A stretch of 64,000 nucleotides of DNA from Gemmatimonadota bacterium (GTDB lineage Bacteria > Latescibacterota > UBA2968 > UBA8231), in the NCBI GenBank assembly GCA_018672475.1, contig JABHFS010000083.1, positions 62,001 to 126,000 on the forward strand, read 5' to 3'. Numbering within the stretch: position 1 is the stretch's first letter; every line of letters starts with the position of its first letter. A model generated the notes under the pieces. It was not told the DNA's origin. It ran no database searches and saw only the letters and a program-made list of their open reading frames with translations. Below are positions 27,066 through 36,400 of this stretch, piece after piece. A program made the translations under genes and the position numbers.

Positions 27066-27725
27066 ATGAATGAAAAAATAAGCATCGGCAATAACCTCGA
27101 CCTCGGCGGCGCGATATTCTATCTTATTTTGGCCTATTTTATCGGCCGCTACTACCGCAACCGCCGCTATCCGGCCGCCATGCGCTATCGCACCACGATG
27201 CCGCGATTCTGGGCCGGGTTAGTCGACCAAGCCGTGTTATTCCCCAGCAAGGTGCTGCTTGCCCTTGCCACCCCCTGGCTACCGCTCTACCTGATCGCCC
27301 TGTTCGAAATCGCCCTCTCTACCGCGTATAGCATTTTATTACACGCGCGCTATGGCCAGACCGTCGGCAAATGGGTCTGCAAAATAAAAATCGTCGATCA
27401 CCTCACCGCGACACAGATTTCCCTCAACCAGGCCTTTCTCCGCGATTCGGGGCTACTCGTCGGGCTGCTTTACGCCGCCTCCGTACTCAAAGGGGAAGAA
27501 TTCGACCCCAACCAACTGACGGGCACCGCAGCCCTAGTGGCCGGGACTTGGTTTATACTAGAGATTATCAGCATGTTGCTCAACAAAAAACGCCGAGCCC
27601 TGCACGACCTGCTCGCCGGCACCGTCGTCATCCGCACCAACGCCGAGGCCGACGATCTGCCCGCCGCACAAACGCCGCTACACAACGATACTGGGGCTTT
27701 CAATCCACCGGAGGGCACCTTGTGA
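27066..27725 (+). CDS. RDD-family integral membrane protein
   Basis: The 219-residue product has an N-terminal helix and then an RDD-like domain: MPRFWAGLVDQAVLF with the Arg and Asp, two further hydrophobic helices, RYGQTVGKWVCKIKIVD, and KKRRALHDLLAGTVVI near the end. RDD proteins are membrane proteins of unclear function, some implicated in ion or osmolyte transport. The stop overlaps the GTG start of the FKBP gene by 4 nt, so translation is probably coupled. Confidence 0.82.
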   Translation: MNEKISIGNNLDLGGAIFYLILAYFIGRYYRNRRYPAAMRYRTTMPRFWAGLVDQAVLFPSKVLLALATPWLPLYLIALFEIALSTAYSILLHARYGQTVGKWVCKIKIVDHLTATQISLNQAFLRDSGLLVGLLYAASVLKGEEFDPNQLTGTAALVAGTWFILEIISMLLNKKRRALHDLLAGTVVIRTNAEADDLPAAQTPLHNDTGAFNPPEGTL

Positions 27726-28177
27726 AGACGCTGCACCTCTTAGCCCTTTGCGCGATCAGCGCGCTCGCCGCTTGCACCGACCCCTGCGCCGAATCCGTCG
27801 ACCAAGCCTTCTTCGACCGCGAAGCCGCCAAAGAGGGCGCTGTGCGCACCGAGTCCGGCCTGATCTACCAAGAATTGACAGAGGGCTACGGCCCCTATCC
27901 TGGTGCCACCGACCGCGTCACCGTGCACTACAAAGGCATGTTCGTCGACGGGACCGTCTTCGACAGCTCGTACGAACGCGGCTACACCAGCACGCTTTCG
28001 CTCGAAATGGCCATTCCCGGCTGGGCCGAAGGATTGCAGATGATCAAGGGCGGCGGCAAGGCTCGACTGGTGATCCCGCCGCACTTAGCTTATGGTAAAG
28101 AGGGTTCAACGGACAGTATCCCCCCTTGTTCAACACTTATATTTGAAATCGAATTATTCGGCATCAAAGGGAGCTAA
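27722..28177 (+). CDS. FKBP-type peptidyl-prolyl isomerase lipoprotein
   Basis: The start is GTG 27722 with GGAGGG 6 nt upstream, giving 151 residues; longer frames extend into the RDD gene and are not real. The signal peptide ends in the lipobox SALAAC at residue 18. The FKBP domain shows VTVHYKGMFVDGTVFDSSYE, an IPGWAEGLQMIKGGGKARLVIP-like core (split here as IPGWAEGLQ and GGGKARLVIP), AYGKEGS and LIFEIELFGI. It is expected to assist folding of periplasmic or outer-membrane proteins. It lies 3 bp before the aldo/keto reductase gene. Confidence 0.92.
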   Translation: MKTLHLLALCAISALAACTDPCAESVDQAFFDREAAKEGAVRTESGLIYQELTEGYGPYPGATDRVTVHYKGMFVDGTVFDSSYERGYTSTLSLEMAIPGWAEGLQMIKGGGKARLVIPPHLAYGKEGSTDSIPPCSTLIFEIELFGIKGS

Positions 28178-28180
28178 GCA

Positions 28181-29044
28181 ATGAGCGAATTACCGCGGCG
28201 TAAGATGGGCCGTACGGGCATGCAGCCCAAGGCGCTCGGCATGGGCGCGGCCTTCGTCAATCGCGTCGACGAAGCCGAAACCATCGCCACCGTCGAACGC
28301 GCGCTCGAATTGGGCATCGACTTCTTCGACACCTACGCAGGCGCAAACGAAGAGCGCTGGGGCCGCGCGCTTTCCGGCGTCGATCGCGCCAGCTACTATA
28401 TGCAGGCCAAGGTCGGCCCCCATCCAGAACGCCCCAAAGACTTCTCGGCCGCTAGCACGCGATGGAGCGTCGAACATAGCCTACAAGCCCTGCGCGTCGA
28501 CTACTTGGACTCGGTACTCGTGCACGATCCACCCGATATCGTCGACCCCTTGGGCCCTGGCCGTGCCTTCGACGAGTTGCAGAAGATGAAAGAAGAAGGC
28601 CTGATCCGCCATATCGGCCTCGGGGTCCGCCAACACGAATTTCACAAGGCCGCCATCGAAGCCGGCCACGCCGAAATCGTGCTGACCTTCCTCGACTACA
28701 CCCTGCTCGACCAATCCGTCAGTCGCACGACGATGCACCTGGCCAAGAAACACGGCACCGGGCTAATTCTCGCCAGTGTTTTCGGCATGGGTCGGCTAAC
28801 CGGCATCGAGCCCAACCGCGCCGATGAACCGCGCGCGCACGCGATGTGGCAGTGGTGCCAAGAGCAAGACGTCGACATCAAACACCTCGCCATGCAGTTC
28901 TGCCTCGACGCGCCGATCGACGGCATCGTCATGAGCGGCCCGGCCGACCGGCACCAACTCCAGGACGCCTATGACGCGGCGACGCAGGAGATCCCGGCGG
29001 ATATATGGACGGATTTTGAAGAGCAGTTCGGCATCGGCGTATAG
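28181..29044 (+). CDS. Aldo/keto reductase family protein
   Basis: The 287-residue TIM-barrel oxidoreductase carries the catalytic tetrad: Asp and Tyr in DFFDTYAGANEE, Lys in YYMQAKVGPHP, and His in DSVLVHDPPD. The C-terminal part lacks the classic cofactor IPG motif and resembles the YccK/galactose-dehydrogenase-like branch. It is the last gene of the RDD-FKBP-AKR operon, with GGGAGC upstream of the ATG. The substrate is unknown. Confidence 0.85.
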   Translation: MSELPRRKMGRTGMQPKALGMGAAFVNRVDEAETIATVERALELGIDFFDTYAGANEERWGRALSGVDRASYYMQAKVGPHPERPKDFSAASTRWSVEHSLQALRVDYLDSVLVHDPPDIVDPLGPGRAFDELQKMKEEGLIRHIGLGVRQHEFHKAAIEAGHAEIVLTFLDYTLLDQSVSRTTMHLAKKHGTGLILASVFGMGRLTGIEPNRADEPRAHAMWQWCQEQDVDIKHLAMQFCLDAPIDGIVMSGPADRHQLQDAYDAATQEIPADIWTDFEEQFGIGV

Positions 29045-29178
29045 GAGTGTACTGCGGGGGATAATTGGCCTCCGAGGTACTACGCCCCCAATACTCCTTT
29101 GCATTAGTGCTTGTATGACGCTGCGGGGACTTCGCTGAGAATCTGAGGGGTATTTACCTCTGTCGGCGCGATTGAGGT

Positions 29179-30399
29179 CTAGTCGATGACGGCGAAGATG
29201 TCGACGAGTACGTCCATCTCGGGACGAGGCAGAGCCTTCATCACCAGGCCCGTCGAGACGGGATGCACGCCCCGCAGATGCTCTCCCAGAACAGGATAGA
29301 CAGCAGATCGATGCGCCACGTCCGTGAGGTTCGTCGTGATCTTGCAGATGTCCTCCAAGCGGCCACCCGCTTCTTCGACGACCACCCTGACATTCTGCAT
29401 CGCCTGCTCGGTCTGCGTGCCTGGATCCCCCTTGCCGCTGAAGTCGCCGCCGTCGAGGGCGACACCACTCTGGCCCTGAATGAAAAGGAACTTACCGGCC
29501 CGAACGGAGCGACTCTGTGGCCACGCGGCCAGCAGGCAGTCATCGGCAAGGGGGCGACGTTCGTGATCAGCCCCGGTGCGCCGAATCGCGTGGATGTCGA
29601 TCTCGAAATTCAGCTCGGGGCGCGCCAGGTCTTTGACGATGGTGCTGGTCACCACAGGACGTACCGCTGACAGATGCTCAGCGAGAACAGCATCGATGCG
29701 AGGCGTGTCGGCCGCGTCGGTCAGATAGGTCGTGATCTTGCAGACATCCTTTATAGAAGCACCCGCATCGGCCAGCAGCGTGTGGACGTTCTGCATGGCC
29801 ACCTCGGCCTGCCGGGCCGGATCGCCCGCACCGTCGAAGCGGCGACCGTCCAGGCTCATGCCCGTCTGGCCCTGTAGAAAGAGGTGATCGTTCGCCTTGA
29901 TCACGCGCGCATTGGGGTAGTCGATATTCGGCATGAGGAAGCCGCCCCGCGCATTGGTTAGCCGGAAGCGTTCGTGTCCTTCCTCGCGATCCCGTGGAAT
30001 CACGACCCACGCATCGATCTCGAAATCAAGGTAAGGGGCGGCGAGGTCTGCTACGACGACCCCCGTGGATACGGGATTCACCCCCTGCAGATGCCGGCCG
30101 ATGACTGGATAGATCAGAGCTCTATACTCATGGCGGGTGGTGAAGGTATTGATCAGACAGACATCTTCCAGGCGCGCCCCGGCCTCTTCAACCAGGGTTC
30201 GCAGGCTGGCCATCGCCGCCTCGGCCTGGGCCGCTGGATCGCCTTGCCCGACAAATCCGCTACCGTCAAGTTTCAGGCCTGTGCACCCCACGACGAAGAC
30301 TTGATCACCGGCAACAACCGCTTTACTGGAGTCGAAATACACGCCTGGCGCGTGATAGCTGGTTTTCGAATTGCCCGCTCGAATGCGTCTATGGTGCAC
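29179..30399 (-). CDS. Triple-domain Rid (YjgF/RidA) family protein
   Basis: The 406-residue protein starts at GTG 30399 with AGGAG 8 nt upstream. It consists of three consecutive Rid domains, at about 5-140, 145-275 and 285-405. Each has a Q/D-GD-P-x-x-Q-x-E-x-A-M signature (GQGDPAAQAEAAM, GAGDPARQAEVAM, GKGDPGTQTEQAM), then EAGARLEDVC-like and T-x-L-T-D-like strands, and a PVSTG/PVVTS segment. Single Rid domains form trimers that deaminate reactive enamines, so this chain may be a one-chain pseudo-trimer. The substrate-binding Arg of RidA is not obvious in each domain. Codon use differs from that of the neighbours. Confidence 0.85.
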   Translation of the reverse strand: MHHRRIRAGNSKTSYHAPGVYFDSSKAVVAGDQVFVVGCTGLKLDGSGFVGQGDPAAQAEAAMASLRTLVEEAGARLEDVCLINTFTTRHEYRALIYPVIGRHLQGVNPVSTGVVVADLAAPYLDFEIDAWVVIPRDREEGHERFRLTNARGGFLMPNIDYPNARVIKANDHLFLQGQTGMSLDGRRFDGAGDPARQAEVAMQNVHTLLADAGASIKDVCKITTYLTDAADTPRIDAVLAEHLSAVRPVVTSTIVKDLARPELNFEIDIHAIRRTGADHERRPLADDCLLAAWPQSRSVRAGKFLFIQGQSGVALDGGDFSGKGDPGTQTEQAMQNVRVVVEEAGGRLEDICKITTNLTDVAHRSAVYPVLGEHLRGVHPVSTGLVMKALPRPEMDVLVDIFAVID

Positions 30400-30773
30400 T
30401 TAGAATCTCCTGATATAGCGTGCGATTAGTCGGTCCAACGGCGCAGGTGATTTTCGTACCCTTCCCAATCAACTCAGTCTCCCCAGCGATCTCGTTACTC
30501 TTGGATTGCAACTGGTTTCGGAGTCTACACAGCGATCTCGTTACTCTTCGACATCGGCACCTTGGTCGGCCGTTTCCGGCACTAAAGATGCGACACCCAG
30601 TCAACCGTTTCAAGGTACTTATTCGCCAAGAGGCATACCGCACCTCTTACTTAAATGCGCCCGGGTCGATACCGGTTGGCGAAGGCAGGCGCGGTGCTAA
30701 AGGCCGACTTTGACTGGGCAGGGGTGCTGCAGGACTTGGGCACTCTTGACGATTGGCGGTGACGGCCTCAAAG
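30400..30773. other. Intergenic stretch with a direct repeat
   Basis: No convincing gene lies in these 374 bp between the Rid and kinase genes. The word cagcgatctcgttactctt occurs twice as a direct repeat (30484-30502 and 30530-30548), 46 bp apart. It lies in what would be the 5' leader of the Rid gene. A minus-strand frame of 84 codons crosses it but has no recognisable family and no ribosome-binding site. Confidence 0.5.
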
Positions 30774-31862
30774 CTATTTATCTTTCTTCGGCCAGGGCCG
30801 CAGGCCAAGAAGAATCTCTGCGCGTTCGGTAAGCGGCCTAGCCGCCGCTTCCTCGTCCGTGAACTCGGCGAGCTGCTCGACAACCAGAGCGTAGACCGTC
30901 TGCCTGTCCTGGCTGGTATCTACCTCGATGCACTTGCCCTCACTCTTGAAGAACTCAACGGTAGGAAGCGTCTGCGCCTTGAAGGTGTCGAACCTCGATT
31001 TCATGCTTTCGACATTGTCGTCGCTTCTACCCGAGTACTTCGCCCGACCCAGAATGCGCTGTTCGAGTACCGGATAGGGGCACTCGAAGTACAACATCTT
31101 CGGGCACTCAGCTTCCCGGCCGAAGACCTCGTTCCAGCCTTCCATGTTGTTCAACGAGCGCGGGAATCCGTCTAGCAGGAAATTGTTCTTGCCCGTTGTC
31201 CGGGTTATCCACTCCATCGAGTCCTTGAGCAATCTCACCATGATCTCGTTCGGCACCAACTGCCCGGCCGTGATGAACTGGTCGATGACAGCCGCCGTCT
31301 CACCGCCCTTGGCTTGCTCGGCTCTGAGTAGATCTCCCATGGACAGGTGAGTCCAACCCAACTGCGACTCCGCCAGTTCGCACATCGTGCCCTTTCCTGC
31401 CCCTGGGCCACCCAGCACGAAGATTACGTTCGGCGCAGGGCAAAGCTCCCTCGGATCGCAATGATGAATCACGACCTTGGGTGCAGGTGCGACCCCCTTC
31501 TTATAGACGTGCCATTCCCGGTCCGTCGGCGGCATATCCACGTCGAAGGTCGCGTCGTAGGCAAGATGCCCGTCGAGACGACAGATCCTCCAGGATGAGT
31601 AACTGTTGGAGTACGAGAGTGCCGGGCTTCTCTCCGATTTTCCGTCGGATCGGTCCCACGCCATCCTGCCGTTCCAGTAGCCAAGGCTGGATAAGGTTCC
31701 AGATTCGGATTCAGTGGGCAGGGCTGTCGAGGGGACGTAGAGTCCATCGCATTCGGGGAGGCCCGATCCGGAAACTTCGATGAAGAAGGTGTTTGGCGCG
31801 TTCGCGTTCGTATCACTCATTTCTGGTTCTGCTTCCAGTTGGTTACTTGAGGGTGTGTCCAT
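30774..31862 (-). CDS. UMP-CMP/adenylate kinase family protein with novel N-terminal domain
   Basis: The product has 362 residues. Residues 125-320 form a nucleoside monophosphate kinase: P-loop GGPGAGKGT, NMP-binding LSMGDLLRAEQ, LDGFPRSLNNM and a short LID region KYSGRSDDNVES, which is the eukaryotic UMP-CMP kinase form. Residues 15-120 form a beta-rich, Trp/Tyr-rich domain (SGLPECDGLYVPS, WRICRLDGHLAYD) like a domain seen in algal and protist multidomain proteins. The start at ATG 31862 has a very close AAGG; ATG 31820 is an alternative. A weak TTGATA-17 bp-TATGCC promoter may lie at 31886-31914. Acquisition from a eukaryote is plausible. Confidence 0.8.
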   Translation of the reverse strand: MDTPSSNQLEAEPEMSDTNANAPNTFFIEVSGSGLPECDGLYVPSTALPTESESGTLSSLGYWNGRMAWDRSDGKSERSPALSYSNSYSSWRICRLDGHLAYDATFDVDMPPTDREWHVYKKGVAPAPKVVIHHCDPRELCPAPNVIFVLGGPGAGKGTMCELAESQLGWTHLSMGDLLRAEQAKGGETAAVIDQFITAGQLVPNEIMVRLLKDSMEWITRTTGKNNFLLDGFPRSLNNMEGWNEVFGREAECPKMLYFECPYPVLEQRILGRAKYSGRSDDNVESMKSRFDTFKAQTLPTVEFFKSEGKCIEVDTSQDRQTVYALVVEQLAEFTDEEAAARPLTERAEILLGLRPWPKKDK

Positions 31863-32079
31863 CCTTCGAAAATTTCCAACACCCTGGCATACCCGCGATA
31901 ATCCCCCCTATCAAGGGTAAAATGGAGTCTGATGACTGTTAAATCAGGGTTGGATTATGAGATCATCTTACATTGTCTTTTAGGTCGAGTTATGGCAAGT
32001 ACATCTACAGGGCACCGCAAAACCATTATCCCTATTCATCACTAAAAAAGAGAAGCGCGCGTTCCCATCTCCATTCTCC

Positions 32080-33243
32080 CTACACTATCCCCAACGCCCG
32101 GTCAATTTCCGCCTGATACCCTTCGAGATCCCCGCGTTCAATCTCTGCCAGACTCACCGGTCGATTATGCCACGAAGACTCTAAGACCGCCATGCAAATG
32201 GCCTGCGAGCGATAGCCGTCGAGCCCGTCGACTTCAGGCGTGCCGCCGCCGCGCACCGCATCGGCAAAATCTTTCAACTCCACCGAGATCGAATTCTCTA
32301 AACCACCGGGGAAGAGTTTTTCGCGCTCGTCCTTCTTTAGGCTGCGCAAATATTCCTTGACCAGCGTTTCGGTCTTGGTATTCTTACCGGCCCGCGTCCA
32401 GGCTCCACTCTCCCAATCGATGCAGCCCTCGCTGCCGTAGATCACCTTCTTGTTAAAACCCTGCCCCGGCGCCGAACCCTGCCAGGTCCATTGTACCAAC
32501 ACGTCGCCGGGAAAATCGATCAGCGCCATTGAGCAGTCCTCGACATCCACGTGCCAGGCGCCCTTGCGTTCGGCCGGTTCGTCATAGCGGTAGGGTTCAA
32601 AGCTGCGCACCCGCGCCGTGACCTGTTCGGCCTCCGCCGCCAGGTGAAAACGAAACAGGTCGGCAAAATGCACGCCGCCGTCGAGGATCCACCCCGCACC
32701 CGCGTCGCGCTTAAAATTGCGCCAGCCCCATTTGCCCAACCCCTCGCCCGCATCCTGCCAATAGAAGGTCCGCGGCCGACCGATGCGGCCATCGGCCACC
32801 GCCCAGGCGCGCGCCCTTTCCTGCGGCGAACGGCGATAGTTTTCGGCTACCGCCAGCAGACGCCGGTTGTCAAGGGCCGCATCGAGGATCTTACGACCAG
32901 CGCGCAGTGTGATCGCCAGCGGTTTTTCGATCATCACGTGTTTACCCGCTTCCAGACAGGAGACCGCGATGATATGATGCTGCGAATGCAAGGCGCAGAT
33001 ATCCACCGCCTCGATGCTTTTGGCCCGTGCCAGCATCTTACCCACGTCGGTGTATACCGCCGGTTTGCGCCGCTGGAACTTGGCGATTTCGGCCGCCCGT
33101 TGCTCAGCACTATCTTCGACCACATCACAACAAGCCACCACCTGTATATCGCGAATCCCCGCCTTCCACAACTCTTCGAGACCACGCACATGCGCTCCCG
33201 CCATACCCCCACAGCCAATCAAGGCCAACTGCAACCGCTGCAT
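32080..33243 (-). CDS. Gfo/Idh/MocA family NAD(P)-dependent oxidoreductase
   Basis: The 387-residue product has an N-terminal Rossmann domain with LIGCGGMAGAHVRG (residues 7-20), and the EKPLAIT signature whose Lys takes part in catalysis. The C-terminal alpha/beta domain carries GGVHFADLFRFHL, with the catalytic Asp/His region. Such enzymes oxidise sugars, inositols or their derivatives. It starts 1 bp after the stop of the large membrane protein gene, so it is likely the last gene of that run. Confidence 0.88.
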   Translation of the reverse strand: MQRLQLALIGCGGMAGAHVRGLEELWKAGIRDIQVVACCDVVEDSAEQRAAEIAKFQRRKPAVYTDVGKMLARAKSIEAVDICALHSQHHIIAVSCLEAGKHVMIEKPLAITLRAGRKILDAALDNRRLLAVAENYRRSPQERARAWAVADGRIGRPRTFYWQDAGEGLGKWGWRNFKRDAGAGWILDGGVHFADLFRFHLAAEAEQVTARVRSFEPYRYDEPAERKGAWHVDVEDCSMALIDFPGDVLVQWTWQGSAPGQGFNKKVIYGSEGCIDWESGAWTRAGKNTKTETLVKEYLRSLKKDEREKLFPGGLENSISVELKDFADAVRGGGTPEVDGLDGYRSQAICMAVLESSWHNRPVSLAEIERGDLEGYQAEIDRALGIV

Positions 33244-33244
33244 A

Positions 33245-35713
33245 TCACTCTCCTGTTGTTATTTTATTTTTTATTTGACGATGCTCGGAACCGATCAAAA
33301 CAATCCCCACCAGCAGCACCAATCCGTTCAGCCACAACAACCCCCTGCGCAAAAATGAAAGACGCGGCAACAATTCGACCTGCTGCCGGCCTCGCCCCAA
33401 CTCCAGTGCGATAAAACCGCCGACCGTTTGCATAGGGTCCACCTTAACGCCGTTAACCAGCACGTCCATATGAGGATAATAGGCATAAGCCAACCGGGCG
33501 AAACAGGGCGCCGAGGTCTCTACAACCAGTTCTACGCGCTGGTTTTCTACCCGATGTTCGAGCACTTTGACCTCCGGCCGCCCGCGCAATTCGCGCGTAT
33601 CGCCGCCTTGCAATAGGATCCGCGCCGCTCGCTTGTTGTCAATATCGACGCCTGTCTTCTCTATCGTCCACAGCGCCCGCAGCACGGCCCGCTCATCCGG
33701 ATCCTGTGCGGACAACGGGGTCCGCCCGGCCATTTCCGCATAGGGTATGCGCTGTAATTCCTCGAGAGTATACCCCTCGATACGCGGCGCGACGAGCACC
33801 GGACTGTCGGCGGCCAGTTGCAAGGGACGAATGCTGCCATCGCTCCAGGTCAGCAACAAGTGGCGGACATTGAGCATCGCGAAACCGGCCTTCGCCAGGG
33901 TGAAGGGCGGGCTTTTCTCGACGCCTTCGAAGCGATCTGCTGCCCCGACGATATGACTCGTAAAATCAAGTAATGGCTGGCTGAAGAGCCGCCCCGGTGC
34001 CAAATCGGCGCTGAGCAGGATATCCGGCGTGGGCACCCGCGACGCGAAGGGCAAAAAACCCACTGCCGTAAAATGCGACACCGCACCGCGCAACCAACTG
34101 ATGCGATAAGGCGGCAACTCGCCACGCGAGCGAAACGTGGACGCCTCTGTCCGATAGCGATACCACATCGTCTGGGGGTTATCGAGATCGTCAGTGCCCG
34201 CCGGCACATAGGGCTGTTGCAAGGTCGTCGGCCCCAAGTCGATGCAGACCGCCAGCAATAAGAGAGTAAAAACCCCCCTGAACCGAAGCTGCAACGCGCG
34301 CACACCGAACCCACAGCACAGCGCAAGGAAAAATGCGACAAAGAGCAGGAAGCGCGCCGAGTTCATTGCCTGCACAACTTCGATATAGCGCAAGGGCGGC
34401 GCCCCGTGAGCAAAGACCAATGCCAACGCCGCAATACAACATAGGCCCACCGCCCACAACGACCGCCGCTTGAACACCCAACACAAGCCCACCGCCGCCA
34501 ACGCAACGACGCTGATGCCCAAATAGCCCCCGTACCAATTGCTCGGTGCTGCAAAGAGCCAGAAACGATAATTCGACCAAACGAGCAAGTGCTGCCAAGT
34601 CGGGTCCGGCACACCAGCGCCGGCCCCCTTGCCTCCCAGCACCAAGCCAAAATCCATTCCTCCCAACCCGGTATCGCCGCGTTCGAGCAACATGCCCAAG
34701 AGCAAATAGGCGCTCAAGACCAGCCCGACACCCAATAACAACACGCAATGGCCGAGTCTGCGACGCGTCGGCCGCACGCTCGCTAACCGACATACGGCAT
34801 AAAGCCCGAACAAAACCAACGCGAAAAAACCATAGCCTGGATGCGTGTAGACCAGCGCCGACAACGACGCTCCACCGGCAAAAGCCCAAGCCAATGGCCG
34901 TTGGCTTGACCGCAAGCGTTCAAAACACACAAAGGGCCAGGGCAATAACGCATAAAAAATTCCCAGCGCGAAACGCCCCATGACCAACACCTGTTGCACA
35001 TGCCAAAAACAAAGCACATAGGCCAAACCGGCTAATAAAGCTGCTGCGCGACGGCACCCCAACCGGCGTGCCAAAAGATACAGGCCAAAACCCGAGAGCA
35101 TATGCGCCGTGCCGAGCACCAGCTTGATCGAGCGGTATATATCGCCAAAGAGCAGGTCGACCGCCCCCGTCAGCAAAAAAAACAGCGGGCCGTAAAACTG
35201 GAGATATGGAGATCCCGCTCCGAAATAATACGTCCAGATCGGAATTTCCAGATGCGACAACGACTCGGCCGTAACCCAGGCCAGCGCAAGATGATGCGGC
35301 GCGTCACCGGCCCAACTGAACTCACCTGCAGCGAAGTAATAGCGGACACTGACTGCGCTGGCGAGTAAAAGCAGCAGGCGGGTCCACACTTCTCGCCGAA
35401 ACACCGCAGCGAGAAAATGGCTCAATCGGCGACCATAGACCTCAAACCCGACAAGCGCCACTCCGGCGATGAGCACCAACGCCAAAAGTAAGCCGTCGAA
35501 AAAATCAAACGCCACTCGCTCAGCTACCGCCTGATAATAGCGCAGCGGGCCGGCGAAACTGCGCCCTGGTGGCAACACGCCGAACTTGGCCAGTGTCTTA
35601 TACTGGAAAACAATCAATGATAGCGCGAGCAATAGCAATAGAGCCGGGACCGTCACCGAAGGTGATACGCGATCGTCAACACCGATCGTACTCTCTCGTG
35701 TTATATCCATCAT
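33245..35713 (-). CDS. Large GT-C/YfhO-like integral membrane protein
   Basis: The 822-residue product has about a dozen transmembrane helices (one at 20-38, then most of 70-500, and a last one at about 790-812). A large extracytoplasmic domain lies between about 500 and 785. The DAPHHLALAWVTAESL and YLQFYGPLFFLLTGAVDLLF segments match the membrane domain named 6-pyruvoyl-tetrahydropterin synthase-related, a GT-C relative. The C-terminal part is like YfhO. It is probably a polyprenyl-linked sugar transferase acting on the cell envelope. GGGGGG lies just before ATG 35713/35710. The upstream HD gene ends 9 bp earlier. Confidence 0.75.
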   Translation of the reverse strand: MMDITRESTIGVDDRVSPSVTVPALLLLLALSLIVFQYKTLAKFGVLPPGRSFAGPLRYYQAVAERVAFDFFDGLLLALVLIAGVALVGFEVYGRRLSHFLAAVFRREVWTRLLLLLASAVSVRYYFAAGEFSWAGDAPHHLALAWVTAESLSHLEIPIWTYYFGAGSPYLQFYGPLFFLLTGAVDLLFGDIYRSIKLVLGTAHMLSGFGLYLLARRLGCRRAAALLAGLAYVLCFWHVQQVLVMGRFALGIFYALLPWPFVCFERLRSSQRPLAWAFAGGASLSALVYTHPGYGFFALVLFGLYAVCRLASVRPTRRRLGHCVLLLGVGLVLSAYLLLGMLLERGDTGLGGMDFGLVLGGKGAGAGVPDPTWQHLLVWSNYRFWLFAAPSNWYGGYLGISVVALAAVGLCWVFKRRSLWAVGLCCIAALALVFAHGAPPLRYIEVVQAMNSARFLLFVAFFLALCCGFGVRALQLRFRGVFTLLLLAVCIDLGPTTLQQPYVPAGTDDLDNPQTMWYRYRTEASTFRSRGELPPYRISWLRGAVSHFTAVGFLPFASRVPTPDILLSADLAPGRLFSQPLLDFTSHIVGAADRFEGVEKSPPFTLAKAGFAMLNVRHLLLTWSDGSIRPLQLAADSPVLVAPRIEGYTLEELQRIPYAEMAGRTPLSAQDPDERAVLRALWTIEKTGVDIDNKRAARILLQGGDTRELRGRPEVKVLEHRVENQRVELVVETSAPCFARLAYAYYPHMDVLVNGVKVDPMQTVGGFIALELGRGRQQVELLPRLSFLRRGLLWLNGLVLLVGIVLIGSEHRQIKNKITTGE

Positions 35714-35722
35714 CCCCCCAAG

Positions 35723-36400
35723 CTACGCATCCAATAAGCACGACTGCGGCCCGACCACGCCGATCTCGCGCCCCAACTGTTGCAGGTAAAGCAACATAAA
35801 GTCCTTTCGGCTCACCGCCTCACGCTTACCGCTTGCCGTCTGCATCGTCGCGGGCAGCTTGAGCAATTTCACAAAGAAGTGGTCGATCGAGTTCTCAAAA
35901 TCGTCAGGGGTACGCTGTTGCGGAAAAGGTTCCGCGGCATCGTATAGCGGTCGTTGCAATGTCCCGCCGGTCTGCAAGCACCGCGCGATGCCCACCGCCC
36001 CCAACGCCTCCAAACGATCGGCGTCCTGGACCACCTTCGCTTCCAGAGTGCGGGCTTCGATTTGCGCTGAAAAACTGTGCGCTTCGATCGCGTGCCGAAT
36101 AGCCGGTACAAAACCGGCGGGATAACCCGCCTCGGCCAGCAACACCCCCGCTCGTTGCGCAGCGAACCGCGAGGCCTGACTGCGTTGCGGCGAATCCTTG
36201 CGCACCACTACACAATCGTGCAAATAGGCCGCCGGCACGACAACTGCCAACCGAGCCCCTTCTTCTTCGGCCAATCTCCGCGCATTGGCGACCACCCGCT
36301 CTATATGCAATAGGTCGTGTGCCGCATCGCCAGCTTCATCATCGACGATTAAAGCGCGCAGCTTCGGCTCCCATTCAGACCAGTCTATACTCGCTTCCAC
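35723..36400 (-). CDS. HD-domain metal-dependent phosphohydrolase
   Basis: The 225-residue product starts at GTG 36400 with GGAGG 7 nt upstream. The HD superfamily motif pattern is intact: HDLLHIERV (first His), AAYLHDCVVV (His-Asp), HAIEAHSF and QDADRLEALGAVGIAR (last Asp). It fits the YpgQ/YedJ-type of small HD hydrolases, which cleave nucleotides or other phosphoesters. It is the first gene of a run with the large membrane protein and the Gfo/Idh oxidoreductase. Confidence 0.87.
   Translation of the reverse strand: MEASIDWSEWEPKLRALIVDDEAGDAAHDLLHIERVVANARRLAEEEGARLAVVVPAAYLHDCVVVRKDSPQRSQASRFAAQRAGVLLAEAGYPAGFVPAIRHAIEAHSFSAQIEARTLEAKVVQDADRLEALGAVGIARCLQTGGTLQRPLYDAAEPFPQQRTPDDFENSIDHFFVKLLKLPATMQTASGKREAVSRKDFMLLYLQQLGREIGVVGPQSCLLDA

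Noticed and set aside
30484-30548. Two 19-bp repeats 46 bp apart considered as a CRISPR array
   Set aside because: Only two copies, repeats too short, and no cas genes in the window.
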